Positions 52,316-64,000 of a stretch of 64,000 nt of DNA are shown here, piece by piece (the stretch's first letter is position 1; each line of letters opens with the position of its first letter). The stretch lies in contig CP053716.1 in the NCBI GenBank assembly GCA_013201155.1, positions 372,001-436,000 of the forward strand. Reading direction: 5' to 3'. The DNA is from Berryella wangjianweii (GTDB taxonomy: Bacteria > Actinomycetota > Coriobacteriia > Coriobacteriales > Eggerthellaceae). Both the position numbers and the translations under genes were made by a program. The notes beneath the pieces were generated by a model. That model saw only the letters and a program-made list of their open reading frames with translations. It had not been told where the DNA came from and searched no databases.

Positions 52316-52354
52316 CCCAAACAAAACGGCGCGGATGCATACGCACCCGCGCCG
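52316..52354 (-). terminator. Rho-independent terminator of thiI
   Basis: CGGCGCGG and CCGCGCCG form an 8-bp stem (52327-52334 / 52347-52354, 12-base loop), followed on the minus strand by TTTTGTTT. It lies 35 bases after the thiI stop and separates the thiI unit from comEA. Confidence 0.8.
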
Positions 52355-52389
52355 TAGACGCGCAGCAACTCCCAGAGGCGGGCAGCACC

Positions 52390-53763
52390 TTAGGAGGAAG
52401 GCCCTTCCTGACCACCCTCGCCCACAGCGCGCGGCGCATCGCCCTCGGAAGGCTCCTGGCCGCTATCCACGTCCATGTCGAACGCCGCCGCGGTCTCGGA
52501 CGCCCCCTCGACGCCACGCAGCGATTCTTCATCCTGACGACGCCCCGCTGCGCCACGTCGCGGACGCCGATACCCAGGACACGTGTACTCGTGCAGCTCG
52601 GCTGCAGCCACGATCTGCTCCACCCATGCGGCCAGCGGCAGGCCCACCTCGGCGTCCTCGGCCGCTTGGACGCTACCGTGAGTCTCCGGGTTGCGGGGCA
52701 TGAACAGCGTGCAGCAATCCGATGCGTCCTGCGACGAGATCTCGAAGGTTCCCAGCGCCTGAGCCTCGGCGATGATCTCCTGCTTGTCGGTTCCGATCAG
52801 CGGGCGGAACACGGGCAGGCTGACCACGGCATCGGTTACCTGGATGTTCTCAAGGGTCTGCGACGCCACCTGACCCAGGCTCTCGCCGGTTGCCAACGCG
52901 CCCGCGCCCTCCATGCATGCAATGCGCTCGGCAACGCGGAACATCAGCCGCCGGTACATGAGGATGCGCATCGATGGCGGCACCTTCAGCGAGATCTGAC
53001 GCTGGTAGTCGCCGAAGGGCACCACGTACACGCGCGCGATGCAGCCGAAGCGCTCAAGCACGCGCGCGATGTCGTCCACCAGGAACTCGCTGGCGTCAGA
53101 CGCCTGGGGGCGCCCCGAGAAGTGCACGGCCACGCAGGCGGCGCCTCGCCGCGCGATGCGCCACAGGGCCACCGGCGAGTCGATGCCGCTTGAAAGCAGG
53201 GCCACCACCTTGCCGGACGAGCCTACGGGAAGCCCCCCTACGCCGCGCTCGCTGCGCGCGTGCACGTACACCGCGTTCTGAACCACTTCCACGCCCACGG
53301 TAACGTCGGGCTGCTTCATCCGCACGCCCTTGTCAGGGAAGGCGGCGCACAGGGCGGCGCCGACGATCTGATTCATCTCGGCCGACGTGGTGGCGAAGTC
53401 GGTATGACTGCGCCGCGCGGCAACCTTGAACGTGAGGAAGTCATCCGCCTCGCCCAGCGCCTCGATGGCCACGCGGCAGATGACGTCAAGATCGCGCGGG
53501 CACTTGAAGCCGCATGACACCCGCGCGACGCCCGGCACGCCCTTGATGGCCTCCAGCACCTCGCAGGCCACCTCAAGCGGGGTTCCCTCTTCGATGAACA
53601 CGCACAGACGCCCCGACACCCGATGGATGGTGACGATCGGATACGACGCCAAAAGGGCCTCAAGGTTTCTCAGCAACCGCATCTCGAACCGAGCGCGGTT
53701 GTGCCCCTTGAGGCCGATCTCGTGATAGTTGACCAGACAAATGCGCTGGTACTTCGCGCTCAT
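52390..53763 (-). CDS. thiI: tRNA 4-thiouridine synthase ThiI
   Basis: A 457-residue tRNA sulfurtransferase making s4U8, also able to serve thiamine thiazole synthesis. The N-terminal ferredoxin-like and THUMP domains (about 1-165) contain VNYHEIGLKGHNRARFE. The PP-loop ATPase domain has the LLSSGIDSPVALW signature near 190. There is no C-terminal rhodanese domain, as in most Gram-positive forms. After the core (about 400) a 55-residue acidic, Ala/Glu/Gly-rich tail is added. It follows rpoZ by 9 bases and ends at a clear terminator. Confidence 0.94.
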   Translation of the reverse strand: MSAKYQRICLVNYHEIGLKGHNRARFEMRLLRNLEALLASYPIVTIHRVSGRLCVFIEEGTPLEVACEVLEAIKGVPGVARVSCGFKCPRDLDVICRVAIEALGEADDFLTFKVAARRSHTDFATTSAEMNQIVGAALCAAFPDKGVRMKQPDVTVGVEVVQNAVYVHARSERGVGGLPVGSSGKVVALLSSGIDSPVALWRIARRGAACVAVHFSGRPQASDASEFLVDDIARVLERFGCIARVYVVPFGDYQRQISLKVPPSMRILMYRRLMFRVAERIACMEGAGALATGESLGQVASQTLENIQVTDAVVSLPVFRPLIGTDKQEIIAEAQALGTFEISSQDASDCCTLFMPRNPETHGSVQAAEDAEVGLPLAAWVEQIVAAAELHEYTCPGYRRPRRGAAGRRQDEESLRGVEGASETAAAFDMDVDSGQEPSEGDAPRAVGEGGQEGPSS

Positions 53764-53772
53764 GCGAAGCGC

Positions 53773-54033
53773 CTAGCTGCTCTGCAGTTCGATGGACTCA
53801 GGATCGAACGACACATCGCCCCGGGCCACCTCGCCAAAGGCGATGCTCAGGGGCTTGGTGTCAGCCGCCCGGGCGATCTCGACCGCGGTCTGCAGCTGAA
53901 TCGCACGCTCGCGCTGCCCGTGCATCATGTCGTTGATGTCATGGGCGCGCTTCGATGCCAGCGTGCACAGCAGGAAGCGATCGTTGTTGGCCTGGTCAAG
54001 AAGGACGTCGATCTTCGGCTCGATAATGCTCAT
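53773..54033 (-). CDS. rpoZ: RNA polymerase omega subunit
   Basis: An 86-residue omega subunit, which helps fold and assemble the beta' subunit. The typical segments PKIDVLLDQANNDRFLLCTLASKRAHDIND and PLSIAFGEVARGDV are present. The ATG overlaps the gmk stop as ATGA. gmk-rpoZ pairing is nearly universal. Confidence 0.93.
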   Translation of the reverse strand: MSIIEPKIDVLLDQANNDRFLLCTLASKRAHDINDMMHGQRERAIQLQTAVEIARAADTKPLSIAFGEVARGDVSFDPESIELQSS

Positions 54034-54614
54034 ATGCGTGAATCCCCGCTCTGTTCTTCGGCTTGTCCGTTCACAAAGGCCAGCAGATCTTGAGCTGCCT
54101 GCTCAAGATCATCGTTGACCAAACAATAATCATACTCGTTCTTGCGCTGAAGCTCCAGCGTGGCCGTCTCCATGCGCCGACGCACCGACTCGGGCGTCTC
54201 GGTGCCGCGACCCACCAGACGGCGTTCGAGCTCGTCCAGCGAGGGCGGCTCGATGAACACCAGATGCGCTTCGGGCATCTGCGCGCGCACCTGGAAGGCG
54301 CCCTGCACCTCGATTTCCAGAATCACCTGCTGGCCCGCAGCCATGTGCTGCTCGACCGAGGCGCGCGGCGTGCCGTACAGGTTGCCCGAGAACTCGGCCC
54401 ACTCCAGCAGACCGCCCTCGCGCACCATGGCCTCGAAGCGCTCACGACTCAGGAAGAAGTAGTGCTCGCCGTCACGCTCGCCCGGCCTGGGTGCGCGCGT
54501 GGTGGCCGACACCGACACCCAGGCATCGCCCAGCTGCTCAACAAGACGGGCCACCAGCGTGCCTTTGCCGGCACCTGATGGCCCAGAGATGACGTAGAGG
54601 TTTCCCCTGCGCAT
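54030..54614 (-). CDS. gmk: Guanylate kinase
   Basis: A 194-residue enzyme that phosphorylates GMP to GDP. The P-loop GPSGAGKGT is at about 12-20, SVSATTRAPRPGERDGEHYFF follows as the GMP-binding segment, and RRLVGRGTE and NDDLEQAAQDL complete the lid and C-terminus. The start lies 3 bases after the mihF stop, so mihF-gmk-rpoZ-thiI are transcribed together. Confidence 0.97.
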   Translation of the reverse strand: MRRGNLYVISGPSGAGKGTLVARLVEQLGDAWVSVSATTRAPRPGERDGEHYFFLSRERFEAMVREGGLLEWAEFSGNLYGTPRASVEQHMAAGQQVILEIEVQGAFQVRAQMPEAHLVFIEPPSLDELERRLVGRGTETPESVRRRMETATLELQRKNEYDYCLVNDDLEQAAQDLLAFVNGQAEEQSGDSRI

Positions 54615-54617
54615 AAA

Positions 54618-54926
54618 CTAGGAGAGGCGCTCCAGGAGAGCCGTCTGCTGACGCTCGCCCAGACCGCGAAGACGGCGGCTCTCGGCGATCTGCAGCTCGG
54701 CCATGATCTTCTCCGACTTGGCCTTGCCGTAGCCAGGGAGGGTCTCGATGAGGGTGGACACCTTCATACGGCCGACGATGGGGTCGTCCTTCATGCCCAG
54801 GATCTCCTTCACGGAGAGCTTGCCGCTCTTCAGCTGCTCACGAATCTCCGCGCGCTTGATGCGAGCGGCCTTCGCCTTCTCAAGAGCCGCCTTGCGCTCT
54901 TCGGCGCTGAGTTGAGGAATAGCCAT
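54618..54926 (-). CDS. mihF: Actinobacterial integration host factor (mIHF)
   Basis: A 102-residue nucleoid-associated protein of the mycobacterial IHF type, unrelated to HU/IHF folds. Features include the N-terminal basic helix (ERKAALEKAKAARIKRAEIREQLKSG), the SVKEILGMKDDPIVGRMKV segment and an H2TH-like LIETLPGYGKAKSEKIMAEL that binds DNA. It heads mihF-gmk-rpoZ and lies next to pyrF, as in mycobacteria; this is one of the clearest actinobacterial markers in the window. The ATG at 54926 has AAAAGGAG upstream. Confidence 0.94.
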   Translation of the reverse strand: MAIPQLSAEERKAALEKAKAARIKRAEIREQLKSGKLSVKEILGMKDDPIVGRMKVSTLIETLPGYGKAKSEKIMAELQIAESRRLRGLGERQQTALLERLS

Positions 54927-54963
54927 CGTGTTCTCCTTTTATAGATGGACCTGCGATACTGAA

Positions 54964-54992
54964 ATCCTAGCGTAGGTGGCGCACACGTACAA
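54964..54992 (-). promoter_or_regulatory. Possible mihF promoter
   Basis: On the minus strand TTGTAC (54987-54992), a 17-base spacer and TAGGAT (54964-54969), giving a leader of about 30 bases to the ATG at 54926. Confidence 0.5.
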
Positions 54993-55005
54993 TTCTTTGT
55001 TTGCC

Positions 55006-55058
55006 AGAGTGGGAAAAATCAACACTCTCACACAATAACCCCCTTATGAACAGGGGTT
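55006..55058 (-). terminator. Pair of hairpins between pyrF and mihF
   Basis: AGAGTG (55006-55011) with CACTCT (55023-55028), and AACCCC (55037-55042) with GGGGTT (55053-55058). On the minus strand the second is followed by ATTGTG. They probably end the pyr operon 60-115 bases after pyrF. Confidence 0.5.
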
Positions 55059-55122
55059 TGTGAACCAAGAACTGCGGCAGTGCCACCAACTGCGGCATTG
55101 TAGCGCATGAGCGCGCGTCCGT

Positions 55123-55851
55123 CTACGCAAGCTGGGCACACACCTGCTCAAACGCATCAATAGGGCTTGTGGCCTGGGTAATCGGCCTCCCGATCACGAT
55201 GTGCGAGGCGCCCTGGGCGAAGGCCTGGGCAGGCGTGGCCACGCGGTTCTGGTCGCCGCGATCGGCCCCGACGGGACGCACCCCGGGCGTGACGATATAC
55301 GCCGCGGGCCCCAGCTGGGCGCGCAGGGCAGCGGCCTCGTGAGGCGAGGCCACCACGCCGTCGATGCCGGCCTCGGCCGCCACGCCGCCCAGCAGCTCGA
55401 CCTGGGCGGCCGCCGTGCGCTCAAGGCCGATGCGGGCAAGCGAGGCGTCGGTCATGCTGGTGAGCACCGTGATGCCCAGCGTGACCGGGCATTCCGTGCC
55501 TGCGCGGGCCGCCCCCTCGTGCGCGCCCTCCACGCCTGCGCGCAGCATGTCCACCCCGCCCAGGGTATGGAAGGTCAGCATGTCGGCCCCCGAGGCGGCG
55601 GCGCTGGCGGCCGCGCCCTCGATCTGATGCGGGATGTCGTGAAGCTTCAGGTCGAGGAACACCTTGAAGCCGTGCTCCTTCAGCGCTCGCACGATCGAGG
55701 GGCCGCAGGCGTAGTACAGGGTCATGCCCACCTTCACCCAGCGGGCGCGGCCCTCAAGCTGGCCGGCCAGGCGCAGGGCCTCGTCCGAGCCGCAGTCCAA
55801 AGCCACGATCACGTGCTCGCGGGCGGGGGCGGTTGCGATGGCGTCTAGCAT
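55123..55851 (-). CDS. pyrF: Orotidine 5'-phosphate decarboxylase
   Basis: A 242-residue TIM-barrel enzyme that decarboxylates OMP to UMP, the last step of the pathway. The N-terminal VIVALDC segment is followed by the catalytic D-x-K-x2-D in LDLKLHDIP (about 67-75), and VTPGVRP and VIGRPIT are the phosphate-binding loops. The ATG at 55851 overlaps the pyrD end by 7 bases. It is the 3' gene of the operon. Confidence 0.96.
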   Translation of the reverse strand: MLDAIATAPAREHVIVALDCGSDEALRLAGQLEGRARWVKVGMTLYYACGPSIVRALKEHGFKVFLDLKLHDIPHQIEGAAASAAASGADMLTFHTLGGVDMLRAGVEGAHEGAARAGTECPVTLGITVLTSMTDASLARIGLERTAAAQVELLGGVAAEAGIDGVVASPHEAAALRAQLGPAAYIVTPGVRPVGADRGDQNRVATPAQAFAQGASHIVIGRPITQATSPIDAFEQVCAQLA

Positions 55852-56795
55852 TCCAGGGCTCCAATCAGGTCGCGCGCAGCGTCGATTCCGTGACGCTCGC
55901 AGTAGTCGGCAATGCCGTCGATCACCTTCACGGTGGCCTGGGGATCGACGAAGTTGGCGGTTCCCACGGCCACGGCCGAGGCGCCGGCCAGCATGAACTC
56001 CACGGCATCCGCCGCGGTTGAGATGCCGCCCATGCCCACCACGGGCACGTTCACGGCACGCGACGCCTCCCACACCATGCGCAGGGCCACGGGCTTCACC
56101 GCGGGCCCCGACAGTCCGCCCACCACGCGGGCCAGCAGCGGGCGTCGCCGCTCGGCGTCGATCGCCATGCCCAGCAGGGTGTTGATCAGCGACAGCGCAT
56201 CGGCGCCGGCCGCCTCGGCCGCGCGCGCGATCTCGGTGATGTCGGTGACGTTGGGCGTCAGCTTCACGATCAGGGGCCGCGCGGTAGCGGCGCGGGCGCG
56301 GGTCACCACCTCCGTCACGCTGGCCACCTGGCATCCCATGTTCATGCCGCCCGCGTCCACGTTGGGACACGAGATGTTCAGCTCGTAGGCATGCACGTGC
56401 GGAGAATCCTCCAGGCGCTCGATCACCTCCACGTACTCGCCGAAGCTGTGCCCCGACACGTTCACCACCACGGTGGCCCCCACCGAAGCCAGCCACGGCA
56501 GCTCATCGGCCATGAGATGGTCCACGCCCGGGTTCTGCAGCCCGATCGAGTTCAGCATGCCGCAGGGCGTCTCGGCGATGCGCGGCGCCGCATTGCCCTC
56601 CCAGCCGTGCCGCGACACGCCCTTGGTGGTCACGGCGCCCAGCGTGCCCACATCCACGAAATCGTGGTACTCGCGACCGGCGGCGAAGGTGCCCGAGGCC
56701 ACCGTCACCGGGTTGGCCATGCGCAGCCCTCCCACATTCACCGACAGGTCGACCGCCGTGGGCCGCGGGACCCTGCGTCCGCTGGCTTCCGTCAT
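55845..56795 (-). CDS. pyrD: Dihydroorotate dehydrogenase, catalytic subunit (class 1B)
   Basis: A 316-residue flavoprotein that oxidises dihydroorotate to orotate. NSIGLQNPG and NISCPNVDAGG carry the FMN and substrate region with the active-site cysteine used by class 1 enzymes. VKLTPNV and GMGGISTAADAVEFMLAGA are also family hallmarks. The presence of pyrK just upstream makes it class 1B, which passes electrons to NAD. The ATG at 56795 shares one base with the pyrK stop; a longer frame to 56885 lies inside pyrK. Confidence 0.96.
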   Translation of the reverse strand: MTEASGRRVPRPTAVDLSVNVGGLRMANPVTVASGTFAAGREYHDFVDVGTLGAVTTKGVSRHGWEGNAAPRIAETPCGMLNSIGLQNPGVDHLMADELPWLASVGATVVVNVSGHSFGEYVEVIERLEDSPHVHAYELNISCPNVDAGGMNMGCQVASVTEVVTRARAATARPLIVKLTPNVTDITEIARAAEAAGADALSLINTLLGMAIDAERRRPLLARVVGGLSGPAVKPVALRMVWEASRAVNVPVVGMGGISTAADAVEFMLAGASAVAVGTANFVDPQATVKVIDGIADYCERHGIDAARDLIGALEC

Positions 56796-57616
56796 CACCA
56801 GATCACCTCCTGCGCATCGAACACCGGGCCATCCACGCACGCACGCCGCTTGCCCGCAGGCGTATCCACCACGCATGACAGGCACGCGCCCACGCCGCAG
56901 GCCATGCGTCGCTCAAGCGACACCTCGCACGGCACGCTCGTCGCGCGCGCGCGGTCGGCTACGATCCTCATCAGGGGCTCGGGGCCGCATACGCATACCT
57001 GCGCATAGGGCGAGCCGTCCACCGAGCACCCGGCGTCCAGGCGCTCGCTCACCAGCCCGGTGCAGAAGCCCCGGGCGCCGAACGTGCCGTCATCGGTGGC
57101 GCAGAAGGGCGCGCGACCCAGAAGCGCCTCGTAGCGCTCACGCGTCACCAGCGCCGACGCCGTCTGAGCACCCAGCACCACATCGACGGCGTGCCCGCGA
57201 CTTACCAGACGCTCGGCCAGCAGGTGCAGCGGCGCGGCACCCACGCCACCTCCCACCAGCAGAAACGATTTGCGTCCCCCTTCGTCTGCCGAGGGAAGCA
57301 CCGCCGCGCTCCAGGCGCGACCCACCGGGCCGATCGCCTCGACGGTCGGGGACGCCGCGGGCCGCAGCTCGGCCATGAACGCGGTTCCCTCGCCCACCAG
57401 CTGGTACAGCACCGTCATGGTGCCGGCCTCGCGATCCGCCGTGTACACCGAGAAGGGCCGCCGCAGCAGATGGGCCCCCATGTCGGGAAAGCGCATATGC
57501 ACGAACTGCCCGGGCTCGATGCCGCGCGCGCATATCGGCGCCTCAACTTCCATCAGGCACAGCCGCTCCGACAGGCGCTCATTCGCCAGAAGGCGCGCAT
57601 GCTCGTTCACCAGCAA
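56795..57616 (-). CDS. pyrK: Dihydroorotate dehydrogenase electron-transfer subunit
   Basis: A 273-residue ferredoxin-reductase-like protein that moves electrons from PyrD to NAD. RRPFSVYTAD binds FAD and VGGGVGAAPLHLLAERL binds NAD. The C-terminal 2Fe-2S cluster uses cysteines in CGVGACLSCVVDT and the later RRACVDGPVF. The start ATG or GTG region lies 72 bases after carB. This route fits an anaerobe. Confidence 0.95.
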   Translation of the reverse strand: MLVNEHARLLANERLSERLCLMEVEAPICARGIEPGQFVHMRFPDMGAHLLRRPFSVYTADREAGTMTVLYQLVGEGTAFMAELRPAASPTVEAIGPVGRAWSAAVLPSADEGGRKSFLLVGGGVGAAPLHLLAERLVSRGHAVDVVLGAQTASALVTRERYEALLGRAPFCATDDGTFGARGFCTGLVSERLDAGCSVDGSPYAQVCVCGPEPLMRIVADRARATSVPCEVSLERRMACGVGACLSCVVDTPAGKRRACVDGPVFDAQEVIW

Positions 57617-57688
57617 CCTGATCCCCCCTTCCCGCCCGCCGAAGCGGGCCTGCGCCGAAGCGCGTTCGACAGGCTCGTGACACTGCGG

Positions 57689-60926
<3,238 letters not shown>

Positions 60927-60934
<8 letters not shown>

Positions 60935-62312
60935 GGGCCTCCCCTTCCTCCTGACGCTCGACGATGGCGCCCGACGTGCGGGCGAAGGCCCAGCCGGCCA
61001 GGCGGTCGGCGGCGATGTCGATCGCGAGCGACCCCTGACGGCCCTCCATGAGTCCCGTGAAGGCCGTGAACAGATAGTGCGCGTCGGTGGGTCCGGGACT
61101 GGCCTCGGGGTGGTACTGCACCGAGAACGCGGGCACGTCCAGAAACTCGATGCCCTCGGCTGTGCCGTCGTTGAGGTTCACGTGGGTAAGGCGGATGCGC
61201 CCGAAGCGCTCGTTGCGCACCACCGGCGCCACGCCGCGCCGCACCCAGGCCCGCAGGTCGCCGTCGTGGGCGGACACGCCGCCCGACTCCGCGGCCACCA
61301 GCGCTCCCAGGCTGGGGAACACGAGGTTGAAGCCATGGTTCTGGGCCGTGATCTCGACGCGCCCCGTCAGCAGGTTCATCACCGGATGGTTGCCGCCGCG
61401 ATGCCCGAACTTCAGCTTCTCGATGGCGGCGCCCGCCGCCTTCGACATCATCTGATGGCCCAGGCAGATGCCGAACACCGGCACCTTGCCCAGAAGCTCG
61501 CGCACGGCCAGGTACGTCGCGTCCACCGCATCGGGGTCGCCGGGGCCGTTGGACAGGAACACCCCGTCGGGCGCCAGGGCCAGCACCTCGTCGGCAGGCG
61601 TGTCCCACGGCACCGCGGTCACCCGGCACCCGGCTCGCACCAGGCCCTCCAGGATCGACCGCTTCACCCCGCAGTCGTACGCCACCACGTTGAAGCGGGG
61701 TCTCGGGGGCTCCTTCAGGGCGAAGGCCTTGGAGGCGGGCAGGTCGTTCGCGCCGAACGTGCGCGGAGCCGCGCACGACACCGTGCGCGCCAGGTTGTCG
61801 CCCACGATCGAGGCGCTTGCGCGCACGCGGGCCAGCAGCTCATCGGCGTCGGCGGCGCACGTGGACAGGCCCGCGCGCATGGCCCCGTGATCGCGCACAT
61901 GGCGCACGAGAGCGCGGGTGTCCACGTCCTCGATGGCGATCACGCCCTGGCTGCGCAGGTAGTCGGGCAGGCTCGCCTCGCTGCGCCAGTTCGAGGGCGC
62001 ATGGCACATATCGCGCACCACCAGCCCGCGGAGAGCGGGTCGGTCGGCCTGGCAGTCGCCCCGGTTGACGCCGTAGTTTCCCACCTGCGGATACGTAAGC
62101 GTGACGATCTGACCCGCATAGGAGGGGTCGGTGATCACCTCAAGATAGCCTTCCAGCGAGGTGTTGAAGCAGATCTCGCCGAACGCCTCCCCCTCCGCCC
62201 CGCAGGACATGCCCTGAAACACCGTGCCGTCCTCAAGCGCCAGGATGGCGCCTGAGGAGGCCGGCTTCGTCGTATGCTGCAGCAGTTGCTGTGACAGTAT
62301 GCTCAAAACCAC
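60927..62312 (-). CDS. carA: Carbamoyl-phosphate synthase small (glutaminase) subunit
   Basis: A 461-residue subunit that hydrolyses glutamine and feeds ammonia to CarB. The N-terminal CPSase domain has [10 protein letters not shown] and [17 protein letters not shown]. The class I glutaminase has the catalytic cysteine in FGICLGHQ and the His/Glu in [11 protein letters not shown]. It is longer than the usual 360-380, because of about 25 extra N-terminal residues, a stretch near residue 185-205 and the tail after about 430. The start is a GTG at 62312. Confidence 0.95.
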
Positions 62313-62348
62313 TCGATTCTCGCTCGATGCTTCCCTTCATGATGCGTG

Positions 62349-63662
62349 CTAGCAGGCCCCCTGCGCATACGGCCCGGTCAGCTGGCCCTCATGCAGAACC
62401 GCGCGACCCGCCACGTACACGTCGGTGGCCCGGCCCTTCAGCGTGCGCCCGATGAAGCCGCTGTTGCTCGACTTCGAGGCGAATCCGTCGGCCGTCACCG
62501 TCCAGACCGCCTCCGGGTCGATCACCGTCAGGTCGGCGCGGCAGCCGGGCTCAAGCGCCACGCGGTCGATCCCGATGATCTGACGAGGCCGAACGCTCAT
62601 CAACTCCACCAGACGCGCCCAGCCGATGACACCCGGCTCCACCAGGGTGGACACCACGGCCCCCAGAGCCGTCTCAAGCCCGATCATGCCGAAGGGCGCC
62701 AGCTCGAACTCGCAGTCCTTCTCGTGATGGGCATGCGGCGCATGATCGGTGACGATGCAGTCCACCGTGCCGTCAGCCACGCCCTCGATCAGCGCCCGTC
62801 GATCATCCTCGCCACGCAGGGGCGGGTTCACCTTCAGGTTGGTGTCGTACGTCTCGTCGATGCACGCATCGGCGAGCATCAGATGGTGCGGTGTGACCTC
62901 GCAGGTCACCTTCGTTCCCTCGGCCTTCCCGCGGCGCACCATGTCCAGTCCGCGCGCCGTGGTCAGATGCTGGATGTGAATCGGGGCGCCGGTCAGGCGG
63001 CTCAGCTCCATGTCGCGCATGACCTGAATCTCCTCGCCGGCCGCAGGCCATGCCTGCAGACCCAGGCGCGTCGACACCGGACCCTCGTTCACCTGGCCCT
63101 TGTCAACCAGGCCCTCGTCCTGGCAATGGCTCATGATCACCTTGCCGAACGGCTCGGAGTACTCCATCACGCGGCGCATCATGCCGGCGTTCTGCACGCC
63201 GCGCCCGTCGTCGGTGAAGGCCACGGCGCCGTGGGCCGCCATCTCACCCATGTCGGACAGGGCCTCGCCGCCCAGCCCCTTGCTGCAGGCGCCCGCCACG
63301 TGCACGCGGCACGCGCCTACCTGGGCCGCACGGTTGCGCACGTAGTCCAGCGTGATCGCGTTGTCGATCGTGGGCGCGGTGTTGGGCATGCAGCACACGT
63401 CGGTGAAGCCGCCGCGCACCGCCGCGCGCGTTCCCGAGGCGATGTCCTCCTTGTGCTCCTGACCGGGCTCGCGCAGATGCACGTGGATGTCCACCAGCCC
63501 GGGAACCACGATCTTGCCGGCCAGGTCGCGCACCTCGGCTCCCTCCGCCGCCAGGCCCGCGCCCACCGCGGCGATCCTGCCCTCGTCGATCAGAAGGTCG
63601 CAGACCTCGTCAAGGCCCACCTGGGGGTCGATCAGTCGCGCGTTCTTAAGCAGAGATGCCAT
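62349..63662 (-). CDS. pyrC: Dihydroorotase
   Basis: A 437-residue zinc amidohydrolase (class I) that cyclises carbamoyl aspartate. The zinc ligands start in VDIHVHLREPG. Further ligands are in VIMSHCQDE, PIHIQHLTT and the catalytic aspartate of VTDHAPH. The ATG at 63662 is chosen because GGAGGG lies 7 bases upstream; it overlaps the pyrB end by 17 bases. pyrB-pyrC pairing is typical of Gram-positive pyr operons. Confidence 0.95.
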   Translation of the reverse strand: MASLLKNARLIDPQVGLDEVCDLLIDEGRIAAVGAGLAAEGAEVRDLAGKIVVPGLVDIHVHLREPGQEHKEDIASGTRAAVRGGFTDVCCMPNTAPTIDNAITLDYVRNRAAQVGACRVHVAGACSKGLGGEALSDMGEMAAHGAVAFTDDGRGVQNAGMMRRVMEYSEPFGKVIMSHCQDEGLVDKGQVNEGPVSTRLGLQAWPAAGEEIQVMRDMELSRLTGAPIHIQHLTTARGLDMVRRGKAEGTKVTCEVTPHHLMLADACIDETYDTNLKVNPPLRGEDDRRALIEGVADGTVDCIVTDHAPHAHHEKDCEFELAPFGMIGLETALGAVVSTLVEPGVIGWARLVELMSVRPRQIIGIDRVALEPGCRADLTVIDPEAVWTVTADGFASKSSNSGFIGRTLKGRATDVYVAGRAVLHEGQLTGPYAQGAC

Positions 63663-64000
63663 CTTCGCTCCCTCCAAGGAGTAGGTACATTGCAGCCATG
63701 CGAACGAGAATTCCCGAGTACACCTGGTCGATGATCACCGAGCGCTCGGGGTGGTACAGCATATGGCTGTCCAGCTCGACGCCGCGGTTCACCGGACCGG
63801 GGTGGCACACGATCGCATCGGGGCGCATCAGGCGCTCGCGATTGCGATCGAGGCCGTACAGCATCTGGTACTCGCGCAGGTTCGGGAAAGGCGAGTTCTC
63901 CAGGCGCTCCTGCTGGATGCGCAGCATGTACACCACGTCCAGCTCGGGCAGGGCCTCGTCGAGGTCGGTGGTGACGTGATGGGCGCCCAGCGCCTCGGGG
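63646..64000 (-). CDS. pyrB: Aspartate carbamoyltransferase catalytic subunit, cut by the window edge
   Basis: The C-terminal 117 residues of PyrB, which joins carbamoyl phosphate and aspartate. Visible are the start of the C-terminal domain (ELDVVYMLRIQQERL), VCHPGPVNRGVELDSHMLY, which belongs to the aspartate-binding region, and the final helix VRMAAMYLLLGG. The 5' part, and therefore the operon promoter and any PyrR attenuator, lie beyond position 64000. Confidence 0.95.
   Translation of the reverse strand, partial: PEALGAHHVTTDLDEALPELDVVYMLRIQQERLENSPFPNLREYQMLYGLDRNRERLMRPDAIVCHPGPVNRGVELDSHMLYHPERSVIIDQVYSGILVRMAAMYLLLGGSEDGISA

Overview
The window is GC-rich chromosomal DNA from a bacterium most like an actinobacterium of the class Coriobacteriia, probably Eggerthellales. 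This is inferred from gene content and order. The markers are an actinobacterial-type IHF (mihF) beside gmk, rpoZ and pyrF; RNase Y, RNase J and PNPase together; a SpoVS-family gene next to rny; a class 1B (PyrD/PyrK) dihydroorotate dehydrogenase as in anaerobes; MenA; and CGAAC-N4-GTTC type LexA boxes. No rRNA or tRNA gene, CRISPR array, transposase or prophage is visible. From about 7 kb to the right edge every gene lies on the minus strand. Many of them overlap at ATGA or GTGA junctions or sit a few bases apart.

Layout. 0-5.5 kb: gluQ (+), menA (-) divergent from a hotdog thioesterase (+), a proline-rich two-helix membrane protein (-), dut and nrdR (-). 5.6-6.7 kb: an SOS divergon, in which lexA (+) and a small tail-anchored protein (-) are served by two face-to-face promoters arranged as a near-perfect dyad with three LexA boxes at exact 28-bp steps. 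7-11 kb: hflX, miaA, miaB and spoVS. 11.3-14 kb: a GHKL ATPase of unknown function and rny. 14-19.5 kb: recX, recA (LexA box in its promoter spacer), a pgsA-pncC gene fusion, rimO and yajQ. 19.5-30 kb: rodZ, ftsK, rnj, dapA, dapB and two bacterial-PH membrane proteins. 30-42 kb: pnp, rpsO, recO, a zinc-ribbon/PASTA protein, era, dgkA, ybeY, phoH, mtaB, dnaJ and hrcA. 42-52 kb: hemW, dusB, a microprotein, lepA, rpsT (long Ala/Lys/Glu tail), holA, comEC and comEA, followed by an AT-rich control region. 52-64 kb: thiI, rpoZ, gmk, mihF and the pyrimidine operon pyrF-pyrD-pyrK-carB-carA-pyrC-pyrB (pyrB cut by the window edge).

How the genes work together. Most of the content is housekeeping: RNA decay (rny, rnj, pnp, ybeY), ribosome and tRNA maturation (era, lepA, hflX, miaA, miaB, mtaB, dusB, thiI, gluQ), SOS repair (lexA, recA, recX, recO), cell envelope (rodZ, ftsK, pgsA, dgkA, dapA/B), DNA uptake (comEA, comEC) and UMP synthesis. 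The parts most worth following up are the SOS divergon and its small membrane protein, the GHKL ATPase between rny and spoVS, the pgsA-pncC fusion, the extended S20, the soluble-kinase-free PASTA protein, and the AT-rich dyad-containing region upstream of comEA-comEC.
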